Shown: positions 16,273 to 24,537 of the stretch, one piece after another
How positions within the stretch are numbered: position 1 is the stretch's first letter
How the letters are laid out: each line of letters opens with the position of its first letter
Assembly: GCA_947447985.1 (NCBI GenBank)
Contig: CANFLX010000030.1
Location: forward strand, 1-32,987
Direction of reading: 5' to 3'
DNA length: 32,987 nucleotides
From: Comamonadaceae bacterium
GTDB lineage: Bacteria > Pseudomonadota > Gammaproteobacteria > Burkholderiales > Burkholderiaceae_C
Translations under genes and position numbers: made by a program
The notes under the pieces: model-generated
Database searches by the model: none
Told to the model about the DNA's origin: nothing
What the model saw: the letters and a program-made list of their open reading frames with translations, nothing else

Positions 16273-17739
16273 TTGATCAACGATTCCCCGACCGAGCGCA
16301 AGACCATTCCGATTGCGGTCTCACCGGACAACAGTCCGATCGCTGCGCCGCCAGATGCGACGCCAGAAATGGTGTCGCTCTACGAGGCGCACAAAAAAAT
16401 CTATCCACGCAGCGTGTCGGGATTCTTCTCGCGCCTGCGCTGGGCCACGGTTTTTTTGACGCAGCTCGTTTTTTATGGCCTTCCCTGGCTGGACTGGGGC
16501 CAACGGCAGGCGGTGCTGTTTGACCTGGGCGCGCGGCGTTTTTATATCTTCAACCTGGTGCTGTACCCGCAGGACTTCATTTACCTGACGGGCTTGCTGG
16601 TGATCTCCGCCTTGTCCTTGTTTCTGTTCACTGCGGTGGCAGGGCGTTTGTGGTGCGGCTATGCCTGCCCGCAAACGGTGTACACCGAAATCTTTCTTTG
16701 GATAGAAAAGCACACCGAAGGCGACCGCTCTGCCCGCATGCGCCGCGATGCAGCTGGCTTTACCTGGGAAAAGCTCGGACGCAAAGCCGCTAAACACGCC
16801 ATCTGGTTGGCTGTGGGGGTGTGGACGGGGTTCACCTTTGTCGGTTATTTCACGCCGATTGGCGTGTTGGGGCATGAGTTTTTCAACCTCGATGTGGGGC
16901 CCTGGGAAATGTTTTGGGTGTTCTTTTACGGCTTTGCGACCTACGGCAACGCAGGCTTTATGCGCGAGCAGGTCTGCAAGCACATGTGCCCCTACGCCCG
17001 CTTTCAAAGTGCGATGTTCGACAAAGACACGCTGATCGTGACCTATGACGCCCAGCGGGGTGAACCCCGCGGTGCACGCTCTAAAAAAGTCGACCTCGCT
17101 CAAAGCAGTCTGGGCGCCTGTGTCGATTGCAGTTTGTGCGTGCAGGTCTGCCCCACCGGTATCGATATCCGCAATGGGCTGCAGTACGAATGCATTGGTT
17201 GTGGCGCGTGTGCCGATGTGTGCGATGAGGTGATGGACAAAATGAACTACCCGCGCGGCTTGGTGAAATACTCCACCGAAAACGCGGTCAACCAGCACTG
17301 GACCCAAAGCCAAACCCTGCGCCACGTGTTCCGTCCCCGGGTGCTGATTTACACCTTGATTTTGTGGTCTGTCATCGGCCTCATGTTGTGGAGCTTGGCC
17401 CACCGCGCGCCGTTCAAGGTGGACGTGGAGCGCGATCGCGCGACCTTGTCACGCGAGGTCGACGGCGGAATGATCGAAAACGTATTTCGGCTGCAGATCA
17501 TGAACGCCTCGGAGCAAGCGCAGCGTGTGCATATTCAGGCCGATGGTTTGGATGGGCTCAAAGTGGTCACCGACGCTGACCTCGTGATTGATGCGGCGCA
17601 GTCCCGCTGGGTGGTCGTGCGTTTGCAAGTGCCAGTGGAGTCCGTCAAACCTGGCTCCCACCCGATTCATTTTGAAGTCGATGGTCAGGACAGCAAGGCT
17701 GTGGTGATCGAAAAGACCGTGTTTATCGTTCCGCGTTAA
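16273..17739 (+). CDS. ccoG: CcoG, membrane polyferredoxin for cbb3 oxidase assembly
   Basis: CcoG (FixG/RdxA) is an inner-membrane iron-sulfur protein; work in Rhodobacter links it to reduction of copper during cbb3 assembly. The 488-residue product has about five hydrophobic helices, a CGYACPQTVYTEIF motif after the second pair, CKHMCPYARFQ, and two 4Fe-4S sites in CVDCSLCVQVCPTGID and CIGCGACADVCDEVM. A C-terminal Ig-like FixG domain covers about the last 110 residues. The start is TTG at 16273: an in-frame stop lies 15 bases upstream, and the next Met is residue 33, inside the conserved N-terminal region. The ribosome site is only AGAGAA-like. Confidence 0.94.
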   Translation: MINDSPTERKTIPIAVSPDNSPIAAPPDATPEMVSLYEAHKKIYPRSVSGFFSRLRWATVFLTQLVFYGLPWLDWGQRQAVLFDLGARRFYIFNLVLYPQDFIYLTGLLVISALSLFLFTAVAGRLWCGYACPQTVYTEIFLWIEKHTEGDRSARMRRDAAGFTWEKLGRKAAKHAIWLAVGVWTGFTFVGYFTPIGVLGHEFFNLDVGPWEMFWVFFYGFATYGNAGFMREQVCKHMCPYARFQSAMFDKDTLIVTYDAQRGEPRGARSKKVDLAQSSLGACVDCSLCVQVCPTGIDIRNGLQYECIGCGACADVCDEVMDKMNYPRGLVKYSTENAVNQHWTQSQTLRHVFRPRVLIYTLILWSVIGLMLWSLAHRAPFKVDVERDRATLSREVDGGMIENVFRLQIMNASEQAQRVHIQADGLDGLKVVTDADLVIDAAQSRWVVVRLQVPVESVKPGSHPIHFEVDGQDSKAVVIEKTVFIVPR

Positions 17740-17749
17740 GGAGAAAAAA

Positions 17750-18019
17750 ATGCCTTCCATTGCCCCAGCGACCGCAGCACCTTGGTGGAAACACGGTCAC
17801 GTTTGGATGGTCTTGTCCGGCCCCGCCGTGGTGGTGGTCGCCAGCTTTTTTACCTTTTACCTGGCCTATATCGGCATGGACACGGTGGTCGATGAGGATT
17901 ACTACCGCAAGGGCGTTGAGCTCAGCCAAACGCAGGGTGCGCAGGCAAGCAGTTTGGCGCCAGCCATGCAGGCGCGCAACCATGCTGCCACGGGTGTGGT
18001 TGTGAAGCCTAAGCCGTAA
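17750..18019 (+). CDS. ccoH: Short FixH/CcoH-family membrane protein
   Basis: FixH/CcoH proteins help cbb3 oxidase assembly and may bind the mature complex. This product has only 89 residues: a membrane helix (about 18-40, HVWMVLSGPAVVVVASFFTFYLA) and a short tail with the family pattern DTVVDEDYYRKGVELSQ. Many FixH proteins reach 150-170 residues and carry a beta-rich periplasmic domain that is absent here. The ATG at 17750 has a strong AAGGAG site. The stop codon of the convergent fnr gene lies 3 bases further, so there is no room for truncation debris; this looks like a compact family variant rather than a broken gene. Confidence 0.85.
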   Translation: MPSIAPATAAPWWKHGHVWMVLSGPAVVVVASFFTFYLAYIGMDTVVDEDYYRKGVELSQTQGAQASSLAPAMQARNHAATGVVVKPKP

Positions 18020-18022
18020 TTC

Positions 18023-18823
18023 TCATTCGCATTCGGGGCGGCTGATCATCTCGCGCAGCAAGTCGCTGCGCAGGATGCGGATGTTGCGCTTGTCCACCTC
18101 GACCAAACCGTCATCGGCAAACTTGGAAAAGGCGCGGCTCACCGTTTCGAGCTTGAGGCCCAAATAGCTGCCAATCTCTTCGCGCGTCATGCGCAGCACC
18201 AGTTCGGACTGCGAAAAACCCCTGGCGTGCAGGCGATCCACCAGGTTCAGCAAGAACGCCGCCAGGCGCTCTTCGGCGCGCATGCTGCCCAGTAGCAGCA
18301 TGATGCCGTTCTCCCGCACGATTTCCCGGCTCATGATCTTGTGCACATGGCGCTGCATGGATGGAATCTCACGCGAAAGCTCTTCGATCCGGTCAAATGG
18401 CATGAGGCAGACCTCGGAGTCTTCCAAGGCGATGGCGTTGCAGGTGTGGTTGTCGCTGGCAATGCCGTCCAGCCCCAGCACCTCGCCCGCCATCTGAAAA
18501 CCGGTCACCTGCTCATGGCCGTCTTCAGACGCTACATAGGACTTAAAGAATCCAATGCGAATCGCGTAGAGGCTGGTGAATTTGTCGCCGTTGTGGAACA
18601 GCAAATTGCCTTTTTTGACCTTGCGCCGCAGGTTGACCACGGTGTCAATCTTGTCCAGCTCATCATGGTTGAGGCCCAAGGGCATGCACAACTCGCGCAA
18701 ATTGCAGTTGGAGCAGGCAATTTTGATGTTGTGGCTGTTGATCGGAATCACATTCGCGGTGTGCGCCATGGAAGGCGCGCTCGACGCGGGATTTGCAACG
18801 CTCTTTTGTGCTGGATCGAACAT
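18023..18823 (-). CDS. fnr: FNR/Anr-family oxygen-sensing transcription regulator
   Basis: FNR is a cytoplasmic regulator that dimerises and binds DNA when it carries an oxygen-labile 4Fe-4S cluster. The 266-residue product has Cys37, Cys40 and Cys46 in CSNCNLREL-C, and Cys139 in EDSEVCLMPF. The spacing from the third to the fourth cysteine is 93, the same as E. coli C29-C122. A cyclic-nucleotide-binding-type fold follows, then the helix-turn-helix EEIGSYLGLKLETVSRAFSKF, whose E-x-x-SR residues read TTGAT half-sites. The ATG at 18823 is preceded by AGGAG on the minus strand; an 18-residue upstream extension is less likely. It lies between the cco genes and hemN, with an FNR box in its own upstream region. 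Confidence 0.95.
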   Translation of the reverse strand: MFDPAQKSVANPASSAPSMAHTANVIPINSHNIKIACSNCNLRELCMPLGLNHDELDKIDTVVNLRRKVKKGNLLFHNGDKFTSLYAIRIGFFKSYVASEDGHEQVTGFQMAGEVLGLDGIASDNHTCNAIALEDSEVCLMPFDRIEELSREIPSMQRHVHKIMSREIVRENGIMLLLGSMRAEERLAAFLLNLVDRLHARGFSQSELVLRMTREEIGSYLGLKLETVSRAFSKFADDGLVEVDKRNIRILRSDLLREMISRPECE

Positions 18824-18868
18824 GGGGGCTACTCCTGGTAAACCAATTTTCGGGCGTCTGAGGCGATG

Positions 18869-18882
18869 TTGACACATGTCAA
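18869..18882. promoter_or_regulatory. FNR/Anr box between fnr and hemN
   Basis: TTGACACATGTCAA is a perfect palindrome matching the FNR site at eight of ten informative bases. The hemN ATG lies 65 bases downstream, and CATTAT at 18907-18912 could be the -10 element, placing the box about 42-44 bases before a start near 18917-18919, as in FNR-activated promoters. The fnr start lies 46 bases away on the other strand, so autoregulation is possible. Confidence 0.8.
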
Positions 18883-18947
18883 ACCCCCGAACTGTGGGCT
18901 AACGCACATTATCGATGTTGAAAGAAACATTACCCTGACGAATCGCC

Positions 18948-20333
18948 ATGTCCATTCCGCTGAGCCTGGAGCTGCTCCAAAAATTTGATGTAGCGGGTCC
19001 GCGTTACACCTCCTACCCGACGGCAGACCGGTTTGTAGAGGCCTTCGGCGAAGAGGACTACAGGCGAACGCTGGCCCAGCGCTTCAATGAAGAGGGTGCC
19101 CGGCCGCAGCCGCTCTCCATCTATGTGCACATCCCCTTTTGTGCCTCCTTGTGCTACTACTGCGCTTGCAACAAGGTCATCACCAAGCACCACAGCCGCT
19201 CTGCCGAATACCTGCGTTATCTGGCCTTGGAACTGGCGCTGCACACCAACCTGATCGGAAAAGGCCGCGTCGTCAGCCAGCTGCATCTGGGGGGCGGCAG
19301 TCCCACCTTCATGAACGATGAAGAGCTGCTCGCGCTGATGGGTCTGCTCCAACAGCATTTTCAGCTCGCATCGGGTGCCGAACTCTCCATTGAAGTCGAT
19401 CCCCGCACCGTGGACGTTTCGCGCCTGGACGCCTTGGCCCGCATGGGTTTTAACCGCCTGAGCTTTGGCGTGCAGGATTTTGACCCTGCCGTACAGGCTG
19501 CCGTGCACCGCGTGCAGCCCGCAGAGCAGGTTTTTGCTCTGGTGCAAGCCGCGCGCGACCGGGGTTTTGAGTCCATCAACGTGGATTTGATTTACGGCCT
19601 GCCCTTGCAAACCGCTGCCTCGTTTGACCGCACGCTGGCGCAGATCACCCAATTGCGCCCGGACCGCATCGCCTTGTACGGCTACGCGCATCTGCCACTG
19701 CGCTTCAAGCCCCAGCGCCGCATCCACGAGGTGGATTTGCCCAAAGCGGGCGACAAAGTGGCCATGCTGGGCCGATCGCTCGAAGCCCTGCAGGCCGCGG
19801 GCTATGTCTATGTAGGCATGGACCACTTTGCCCTGCCAGACGACCCCTTGGCCATCGCCAAACGCCAGGGCCGTCTGCACCGCAATTTCCAGGGCTACAG
19901 CACCCAACCCGACTGCGATCTGATTGCGCTGGGCGTGTCCTCTATCGGACGTGTCGGCCCCAGCTACAGCCAGAACGCCAAAACCCTGGACGACTACTAC
20001 GACGCGCTCAACCATGGTCGTTTTCCCGTGGTACGTGGCCTGGCGCTGACGCGCGAGGACTTGCTGCGCCGCGCCGTCATCATGGCCATCATGTGCCAGG
20101 GTGCGGTGCACTTCGAGTCCATTTCCCTGGCCTATTTGGTGGACTTCCGCCGCCACTTTGCGGCTGAGCTCGAGGCACTTGCGCCTTTGGCCGATCAGGG
20201 GCTGGTGCTTGTGGGGCACGACAGCATTGAAGTGACGGAAACCGGCTGGTTCTTTGTCCGAGCCGTGGCCATGGTGTTTGACCGCCACTTGCAGGCCAAC
20301 CGCAACCTGACCCGTTTTTCCAAGATTCTTTAG
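18948..20333 (+). CDS. hemN: HemN, oxygen-independent coproporphyrinogen III oxidase
   Basis: HemN decarboxylates coproporphyrinogen III to protoporphyrinogen IX without oxygen, using S-adenosylmethionine and a 4Fe-4S cluster. The 461-residue length matches true HemN (about 457) rather than the shorter HemW. The radical-SAM motif is C65-x3-C69-x2-C72 with the extra C74, in HIPFCASLCYYCAC. The glycine-rich LHLGGGSPTF segment, the SFGVQDF strand and the C-terminal HemN domain follow. The N terminus with PRYTSYPTADRF is typical. The ATG at 18948 is the first in frame after the FNR-regulated promoter region. Supplying haem at low oxygen fits the adjacent cbb3 oxidase locus. Confidence 0.96.
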   Translation: MSIPLSLELLQKFDVAGPRYTSYPTADRFVEAFGEEDYRRTLAQRFNEEGARPQPLSIYVHIPFCASLCYYCACNKVITKHHSRSAEYLRYLALELALHTNLIGKGRVVSQLHLGGGSPTFMNDEELLALMGLLQQHFQLASGAELSIEVDPRTVDVSRLDALARMGFNRLSFGVQDFDPAVQAAVHRVQPAEQVFALVQAARDRGFESINVDLIYGLPLQTAASFDRTLAQITQLRPDRIALYGYAHLPLRFKPQRRIHEVDLPKAGDKVAMLGRSLEALQAAGYVYVGMDHFALPDDPLAIAKRQGRLHRNFQGYSTQPDCDLIALGVSSIGRVGPSYSQNAKTLDDYYDALNHGRFPVVRGLALTREDLLRRAVIMAIMCQGAVHFESISLAYLVDFRRHFAAELEALAPLADQGLVLVGHDSIEVTETGWFFVRAVAMVFDRHLQANRNLTRFSKIL

Positions 20334-20352
20334 GCGCGGCTACCATCGTCAG

Positions 20353-21054
20353 GTGAGCAACCCTCTATCTACTTTGGCCGGCACCGCCCTGTTAATGGGC
20401 TTGGTGGGCGGGCCGCACTGCGTCGCCATGTGCGGTGCGGCCTGTGCCGGCATCGGCCAGGCGGCCGGACCCCGCAAAAACCAGGCTATTTTTTCTTTCC
20501 AAGGCGGGCGCGTGCTGGGCTATTCGGCCTTAGGCGCGCTGGCAGCCGCGTCCATGCAGGGCTTGGGCTGGCTCACGGTGCAGTCTGCGGCCTTGCGCCC
20601 GGTGTGGAGCTTGCTGCACGTGGCTGCTTTGGTCTTGGGTTTGCTGCTGCTGTTCAAGGCGGAACAGCCGATGTGGCTGGAGCGCGTGGGACGCCGTCTG
20701 TGGCAGACGGCACGCCAATGGAGTGTGCGCAGCGCCAGTGCACCGCTGGTCCTGGGCGTGGTCTGGGCGCTGCTGCCCTGCGGGCTCTTGTATTCGGCCT
20801 TGCTGGTGGCGGCACTGGCCGGGTCGGTGGCCGGTGGGGCCATGGTGATGGCGCTGTTTGCCTTGGGCACCAGTGTGTCCATGGTGGCAGGGCCTTGGCT
20901 GTGGCTGCACTTGCGGGGTGATGCCGCATTCGGCGGCCACGGACGCCTTGGCGTGCGCGTCGCTGGCGCCGCGCTGGCACTGAGCGCCGCCTGGGCCTTG
21001 TGGATGGCGCTGGCGCACAACGCGGCGCCGTGGTGTATTGCGCCAACGCTCTAG
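20353..21054 (+). CDS. SafE/UreH-like membrane protein next to hemN
   Basis: The 233-residue product has about six membrane helices and belongs to the sulfite exporter TauE/SafE, UreH-like or DsbD_2-type families. The GGPHCVAMCGAACAG motif near residue 20 carries two or three cysteines in the first helix, and ALLPCGLLYSALL carries another Cys in a later helix; both are typical of this family and suggest metal or thiol handling. Similar genes sit beside hemN and cco genes in Pseudomonas and other proteobacteria, where a role in cbb3 copper assembly is suspected. The GTG at 20353 lies 19 bases after hemN; no strong ribosome site is seen. Its substrate is unknown. Confidence 0.82.
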   Translation: MSNPLSTLAGTALLMGLVGGPHCVAMCGAACAGIGQAAGPRKNQAIFSFQGGRVLGYSALGALAAASMQGLGWLTVQSAALRPVWSLLHVAALVLGLLLLFKAEQPMWLERVGRRLWQTARQWSVRSASAPLVLGVVWALLPCGLLYSALLVAALAGSVAGGAMVMALFALGTSVSMVAGPWLWLHLRGDAAFGGHGRLGVRVAGAALALSAAWALWMALAHNAAPWCIAPTL

Positions 21055-21116
21055 GGACCTGTTGCGTTGCTGTCATTCGTACTTCGCCCCTCAAACTACA
21101 ATCGACGCTCGCAGAA

Positions 21117-21132
21117 CCAAGCAGCAGCTTGG
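21117..21132 (+). other. Hairpin in the leader of the type I secretion operon
   Basis: CCAAGC and GCTTGG form a perfect 6-base stem around AGCA, ending 19 bases before the TolC-like ATG and just before its ribosome site. A -10-like TACAAT lies at 21097-21102, so the hairpin would be near the 5' end of that transcript. No T-run follows, so it is not a terminator; a role in mRNA stability is only a guess. Confidence 0.35.
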
Positions 21133-21151
21133 CAATAAACGGAGCTCCCCC

Positions 21152-22420
21152 ATGGTTGATTGGCGCAAGGCGCTGCTGGCACTGGCGTGGGCCGCACCCG
21201 GTGCATTCGCACAAGCCCAAAGCCTGGATGTGTTGTTGGAGCGCACCGTGTCGACCCACCCTTCGGTGCAAGGCCAGCGCAGTCAGCAGGCGGTGGCCGC
21301 CTCCGAATTGGATTACGCGCGCCAGCAGTTTTTTCCTACTGCCTCGGTATCCTTGGAGCAAGTGAACGCTTCATCGCGCGACCCCAGCTATTTGCAGAAC
21401 GCAACGGTCAATATTTTTCGTCTGCAGCAACCCGTCTGGACCCACGGCCGGCTCGATGCAGGGATGGACAAAGCCCGGGCCAGCGCTGACATGGCGGACC
21501 AAAACTACGACGATGTGCGCCAGCAATTGGCCCTGCGTGTGCTGCAGGCCTGGGCGGACGCCTTTGGCGCCGAGCTGAAACAAGCAGCGCTGCAAACCAG
21601 CGTCGCAAGCCATGAACGCTTGCAGGCACAGGTCAGTCGACGGATCGCCGACGGCGCGTCGGCGCAGACCGAAAAAGTGCTGACCGACGGCCGTCTGGCC
21701 CAAACGCGTGCCCAGTTGCAGGCGATGGCGGTGCAAGCCCAAACGGCGCGCATGCGATTGGAGCAACTCACCGGCACCCCGGTGGCATCTGCGCTTGTGA
21801 GATCTCAGGAGCGTGAGCTGCCCGCCATGGATGCGGCCCAGGTGGTGGACGCCTCACTCCAACGCAGTCCGGCGGTGCGTCGCCTGCAGGCCGCGGTGCG
21901 CCTGCAGGAAGCCGATGTTCTTGAGCGCAAGAGCGAGCTATTGCCCGAGGTGTACGCGCGGGCAGAGTACCAAATAGGCAATGCAGCGGTGGCCAATGCG
22001 CCCGATGCGCAGCGTCTGTTTGTGGGGTTTCAGTCCAAGCTGGGGGCGGGCTTGTCCAGCTTTTCAGGTGTCGAAGCGTCGCAAAACAAAGTGGCCGTTG
22101 CTCAAGCCGAGGTGGAAAACGCCAAGCGCACGCTGGCCGAGCAGGTGCTGTCGGACTGGAGTCAGCTGGCAAGCATGAAAGCACGCCAGGCCGAACTCGA
22201 AGGCAGTTTGCAAGCCAGCCGCGAGACTGCGCAGGCCTGGGACAGGCAGTTCTTGGCCGGACGCAAAACCTGGCTTGAAGTGATGAATGGCGCCCGTGAA
22301 CTCGCCCAGGCCGAGACGGAACTGGCCGATGTGGTGGTGGCGCGCGTGCTGCTGTCGTGGCGCATGGCGCTCTACACCCAAGGGCTTGAAAGCCTGTTAC
22401 CTGGAACAAGGACGCCATGA
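21152..22420 (+). CDS. TolC-family outer-membrane channel of a type I secretion system
   Basis: The 422-residue product has a signal peptide (MVDWRKALLALAWAAPGAFAQA, cleavage near residue 22) and a long helical body with two outer-membrane-efflux repeats, including DVLLERTVSTHPSVQ and the later ASLQRSPAVRRLQAAVRLQEADV. It should form the trimeric outer-membrane duct of the exporter whose ATPase and adaptor follow directly. Its position and companions resemble LapE/AggA-type proteins of adhesin secretion more than TolC of drug pumps, though the sequence alone does not prove this. The ATG at 21152 has CGGAG upstream. Its TGA overlaps the ATG of the ATPase gene by 4 bases (ATGA), indicating translational coupling. 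Confidence 0.9.
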   Translation: MVDWRKALLALAWAAPGAFAQAQSLDVLLERTVSTHPSVQGQRSQQAVAASELDYARQQFFPTASVSLEQVNASSRDPSYLQNATVNIFRLQQPVWTHGRLDAGMDKARASADMADQNYDDVRQQLALRVLQAWADAFGAELKQAALQTSVASHERLQAQVSRRIADGASAQTEKVLTDGRLAQTRAQLQAMAVQAQTARMRLEQLTGTPVASALVRSQERELPAMDAAQVVDASLQRSPAVRRLQAAVRLQEADVLERKSELLPEVYARAEYQIGNAAVANAPDAQRLFVGFQSKLGAGLSSFSGVEASQNKVAVAQAEVENAKRTLAEQVLSDWSQLASMKARQAELEGSLQASRETAQAWDRQFLAGRKTWLEVMNGARELAQAETELADVVVARVLLSWRMALYTQGLESLLPGTRTP

Positions 22421-24537
22421 AAGAGTTGATTGCCACCTTGTTGCGACTGGCCCAAGTCCAGGGGCAATCGCTGGACCGATTGGCTTTACAAGCGGCCGTC
22501 GAAGGGCTGGAGAACCCCGATGCACCTGCCAAGGTTCTGGTGGCACGTGTGCTCCACACCTTGCAACTGCCCAAGGCCCGGTGGCATGCGGGCAGTTCTG
22601 TGGACCCCAGCCAGACGCCAGGCTTGCTGGTGGACGCACAAGGTCACTGGGGATTGCTGCGGGGGCGCAACGGCCAGAACCAATGGGTGACCGAGTGGTT
22701 TGACGCCAAAGAAAATCAATGGGGCGAGAAAGCGGTGCAGGATTTGGAGGGCATCGCCTTTGCCAAGCTGCAACTGGCAAAGTCCTTTGAGGCCAGCAGC
22801 AGCCCGGTGTTTCGCCTGATCCGTGACGAGCTCTTGCAGCACCGTGGCACGCTGGCTGAGCTGGTGCTGGGCGGCTTGTTGATCAATGTGATTGCGCTGG
22901 CCACCTCGCTCTACAGCATGCAGGTCTACGACCGCGTCGTACCCACCGGCGCCAGCCAAACCTTGCTGGCGCTGACCCTGGGCATGGTGGGCGCGGTGGT
23001 GTTTGAGCTGCTCGTCAAGCTGCTGCGCTCGCACCTGAGTGAGAAGCTGGTCGATGAGGTGGATAAACGGCTTGCACGCTCGGTATTCATGCGCTTTTTG
23101 GCATTGCGCATGGACCAGATGCCCAGCAGCGTGGGTGCGCTGGCCGGGCAGTTGCGCGGCTACGAGACGGTACGTTCTTTTATGGCCACCGTGCCCACCC
23201 AGTGGCTGATCGACATGCCCTTTGTCCTGTTGTACGTGGTGTTGATCGCTGCCATTGCCGGCTGGATTGCGGCCATTCCCCTTGGATTTATGGTGTTGTC
23301 ACTGGCCATGGGCATGGCCAATTTGCGCAGGGTGGAGGCGCTGGGCAGCCAGGCCACGCAGGCCAACAACCTCAAGACCGGCTTGCTGGTCGAAGCCATC
23401 GAGGGTGCCGAGACCATCAAATCGGGGCAGGGCGGCTGGCGCATGCTCTCGCGCTGGCAACAAACCACCGATGAGGCCCGTGGCAATGAGTTGGAAATGC
23501 GCCACTTGAGCGAACACTCGCAGTACTACATGGGCGCCATGCACCAGCTGTCCTATGCCCTGATGGTGGCCATGGGTGCGCTGCTGGTCTCGCGCGGCGA
23601 AGTCACCATGGGCAGCCTGATCGCCTGCAGTATTTTGTCGGGGCGCATTTTGGGGCCGGTCGCCACGCTCCCCGCGTCCCTCACGTCTTGGGGCCACTGC
23701 AAAGCCGCCTTGCAGGGCTTGGACCGTATTTGGGCGCTGCAGAGCGATCACCATGGCATTGACCACCCCATCACTTTGGAGACGATCAAGGGCGACTTTG
23801 AGTTGGAGCAGGTGGAGTTTGGCTATGCGGGCGCCAAGGCGCTGAGCGTGCCCAAACTCATCATCCGCCCTGGCGAAAAAGTGGGCATTCTGGGCCCCGT
23901 GGGTGCGGGCAAGACGACCTTGCTGCGCCTGCTCAGCGGCATGTACCGGCCGCAGGCAGGCACGGTCAAGCTCGATGGTGTGGACATGGCGCAGTTGTCC
24001 AAGTCCGTGCTAGCCGAAAACCTGGGCTATTTGCAGCAGGAAGGCCGACTGTTTGCCGGCAAGCTGCGCGACAACCTGATTCTGGGAATGATTGATCCGG
24101 GCGACCAGGCGATTTTGGACGCGGCACAGCGCACCGGTTTGCACCAGGCCGTGCTGGCACGCCATGCACTGGGCCTGCACCAGCCGATTTTTGAGGGGGG
24201 TACCGGTCTGTCAGGCGGGCAGCGCCAGTTGACCAACCTGACCCGGGTCTTTTTGCGCAAGCCGCGTATATGGCTGCTGGACGAACCCACGGCGGCCATG
24301 GACCGGCAATTGGAGTTGCGCGTGATGCAGGCACTGGCACAGCAAATCGGTGCCAACGACACCCTGGTCCTGGTGACCCACAAGCAGGAAATGCTGCAAT
24401 TGGTGGACCGGGTGATTGTGGTGGCCGACCACCGCATCGTGATGGACGGCAGCAAAGCGGAGGTGCTGGCCCGATTGCAGGCATCGCCCCCGGCAGCGGG
24501 TCCGGTGGCCCACCCACCCGCAGGAGTCGCAGCGTGA
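22417..24537 (+). CDS. Type I secretion ABC transporter, fused permease and ATPase
   Basis: This inner-membrane exporter powers secretion of a protein substrate directly to the outside. The 706-residue protein has an N-terminal domain of about 125 residues, a transmembrane domain (about 140-430) and an ATPase domain. The N-terminal domain lies where C39 peptidases sit but shows no Cys/His catalytic pair, so it is probably a C39-like docking domain, as in HlyB and LapB. ATPase motifs are intact: Walker A GPVGAGKTT (493-501), signature LSGGQRQ (598-604), Walker B IWLLDEPT (618-625) and H655. Overlaps are ATGA with the upstream gene and GTGA with the downstream one. No RTX-type substrate gene is visible in the window. 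Confidence 0.93.
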   Translation: MKELIATLLRLAQVQGQSLDRLALQAAVEGLENPDAPAKVLVARVLHTLQLPKARWHAGSSVDPSQTPGLLVDAQGHWGLLRGRNGQNQWVTEWFDAKENQWGEKAVQDLEGIAFAKLQLAKSFEASSSPVFRLIRDELLQHRGTLAELVLGGLLINVIALATSLYSMQVYDRVVPTGASQTLLALTLGMVGAVVFELLVKLLRSHLSEKLVDEVDKRLARSVFMRFLALRMDQMPSSVGALAGQLRGYETVRSFMATVPTQWLIDMPFVLLYVVLIAAIAGWIAAIPLGFMVLSLAMGMANLRRVEALGSQATQANNLKTGLLVEAIEGAETIKSGQGGWRMLSRWQQTTDEARGNELEMRHLSEHSQYYMGAMHQLSYALMVAMGALLVSRGEVTMGSLIACSILSGRILGPVATLPASLTSWGHCKAALQGLDRIWALQSDHHGIDHPITLETIKGDFELEQVEFGYAGAKALSVPKLIIRPGEKVGILGPVGAGKTTLLRLLSGMYRPQAGTVKLDGVDMAQLSKSVLAENLGYLQQEGRLFAGKLRDNLILGMIDPGDQAILDAAQRTGLHQAVLARHALGLHQPIFEGGTGLSGGQRQLTNLTRVFLRKPRIWLLDEPTAAMDRQLELRVMQALAQQIGANDTLVLVTHKQEMLQLVDRVIVVADHRIVMDGSKAEVLARLQASPPAAGPVAHPPAGVAA

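Noticed and set aside
16273..16281. TTGATCAA at the ccoG start, resembling an FNR half-site pair
   Set aside because: The two halves have no 4-base spacer and the bases are the start codon and next codons of ccoG.
22417..22790. Possible C39 peptidase domain at the N terminus of the secretion ATPase
   Set aside because: The catalytic Cys and His pair is not seen in the first 125 residues, so a peptide-processing exporter is not supported.
24270..24533. Longer upstream start for the HlyD-like adaptor
   Set aside because: This would lie wholly inside the ATPase gene in another frame; the GTG at 24534 has a good ribosome site and gives a normal N terminus.
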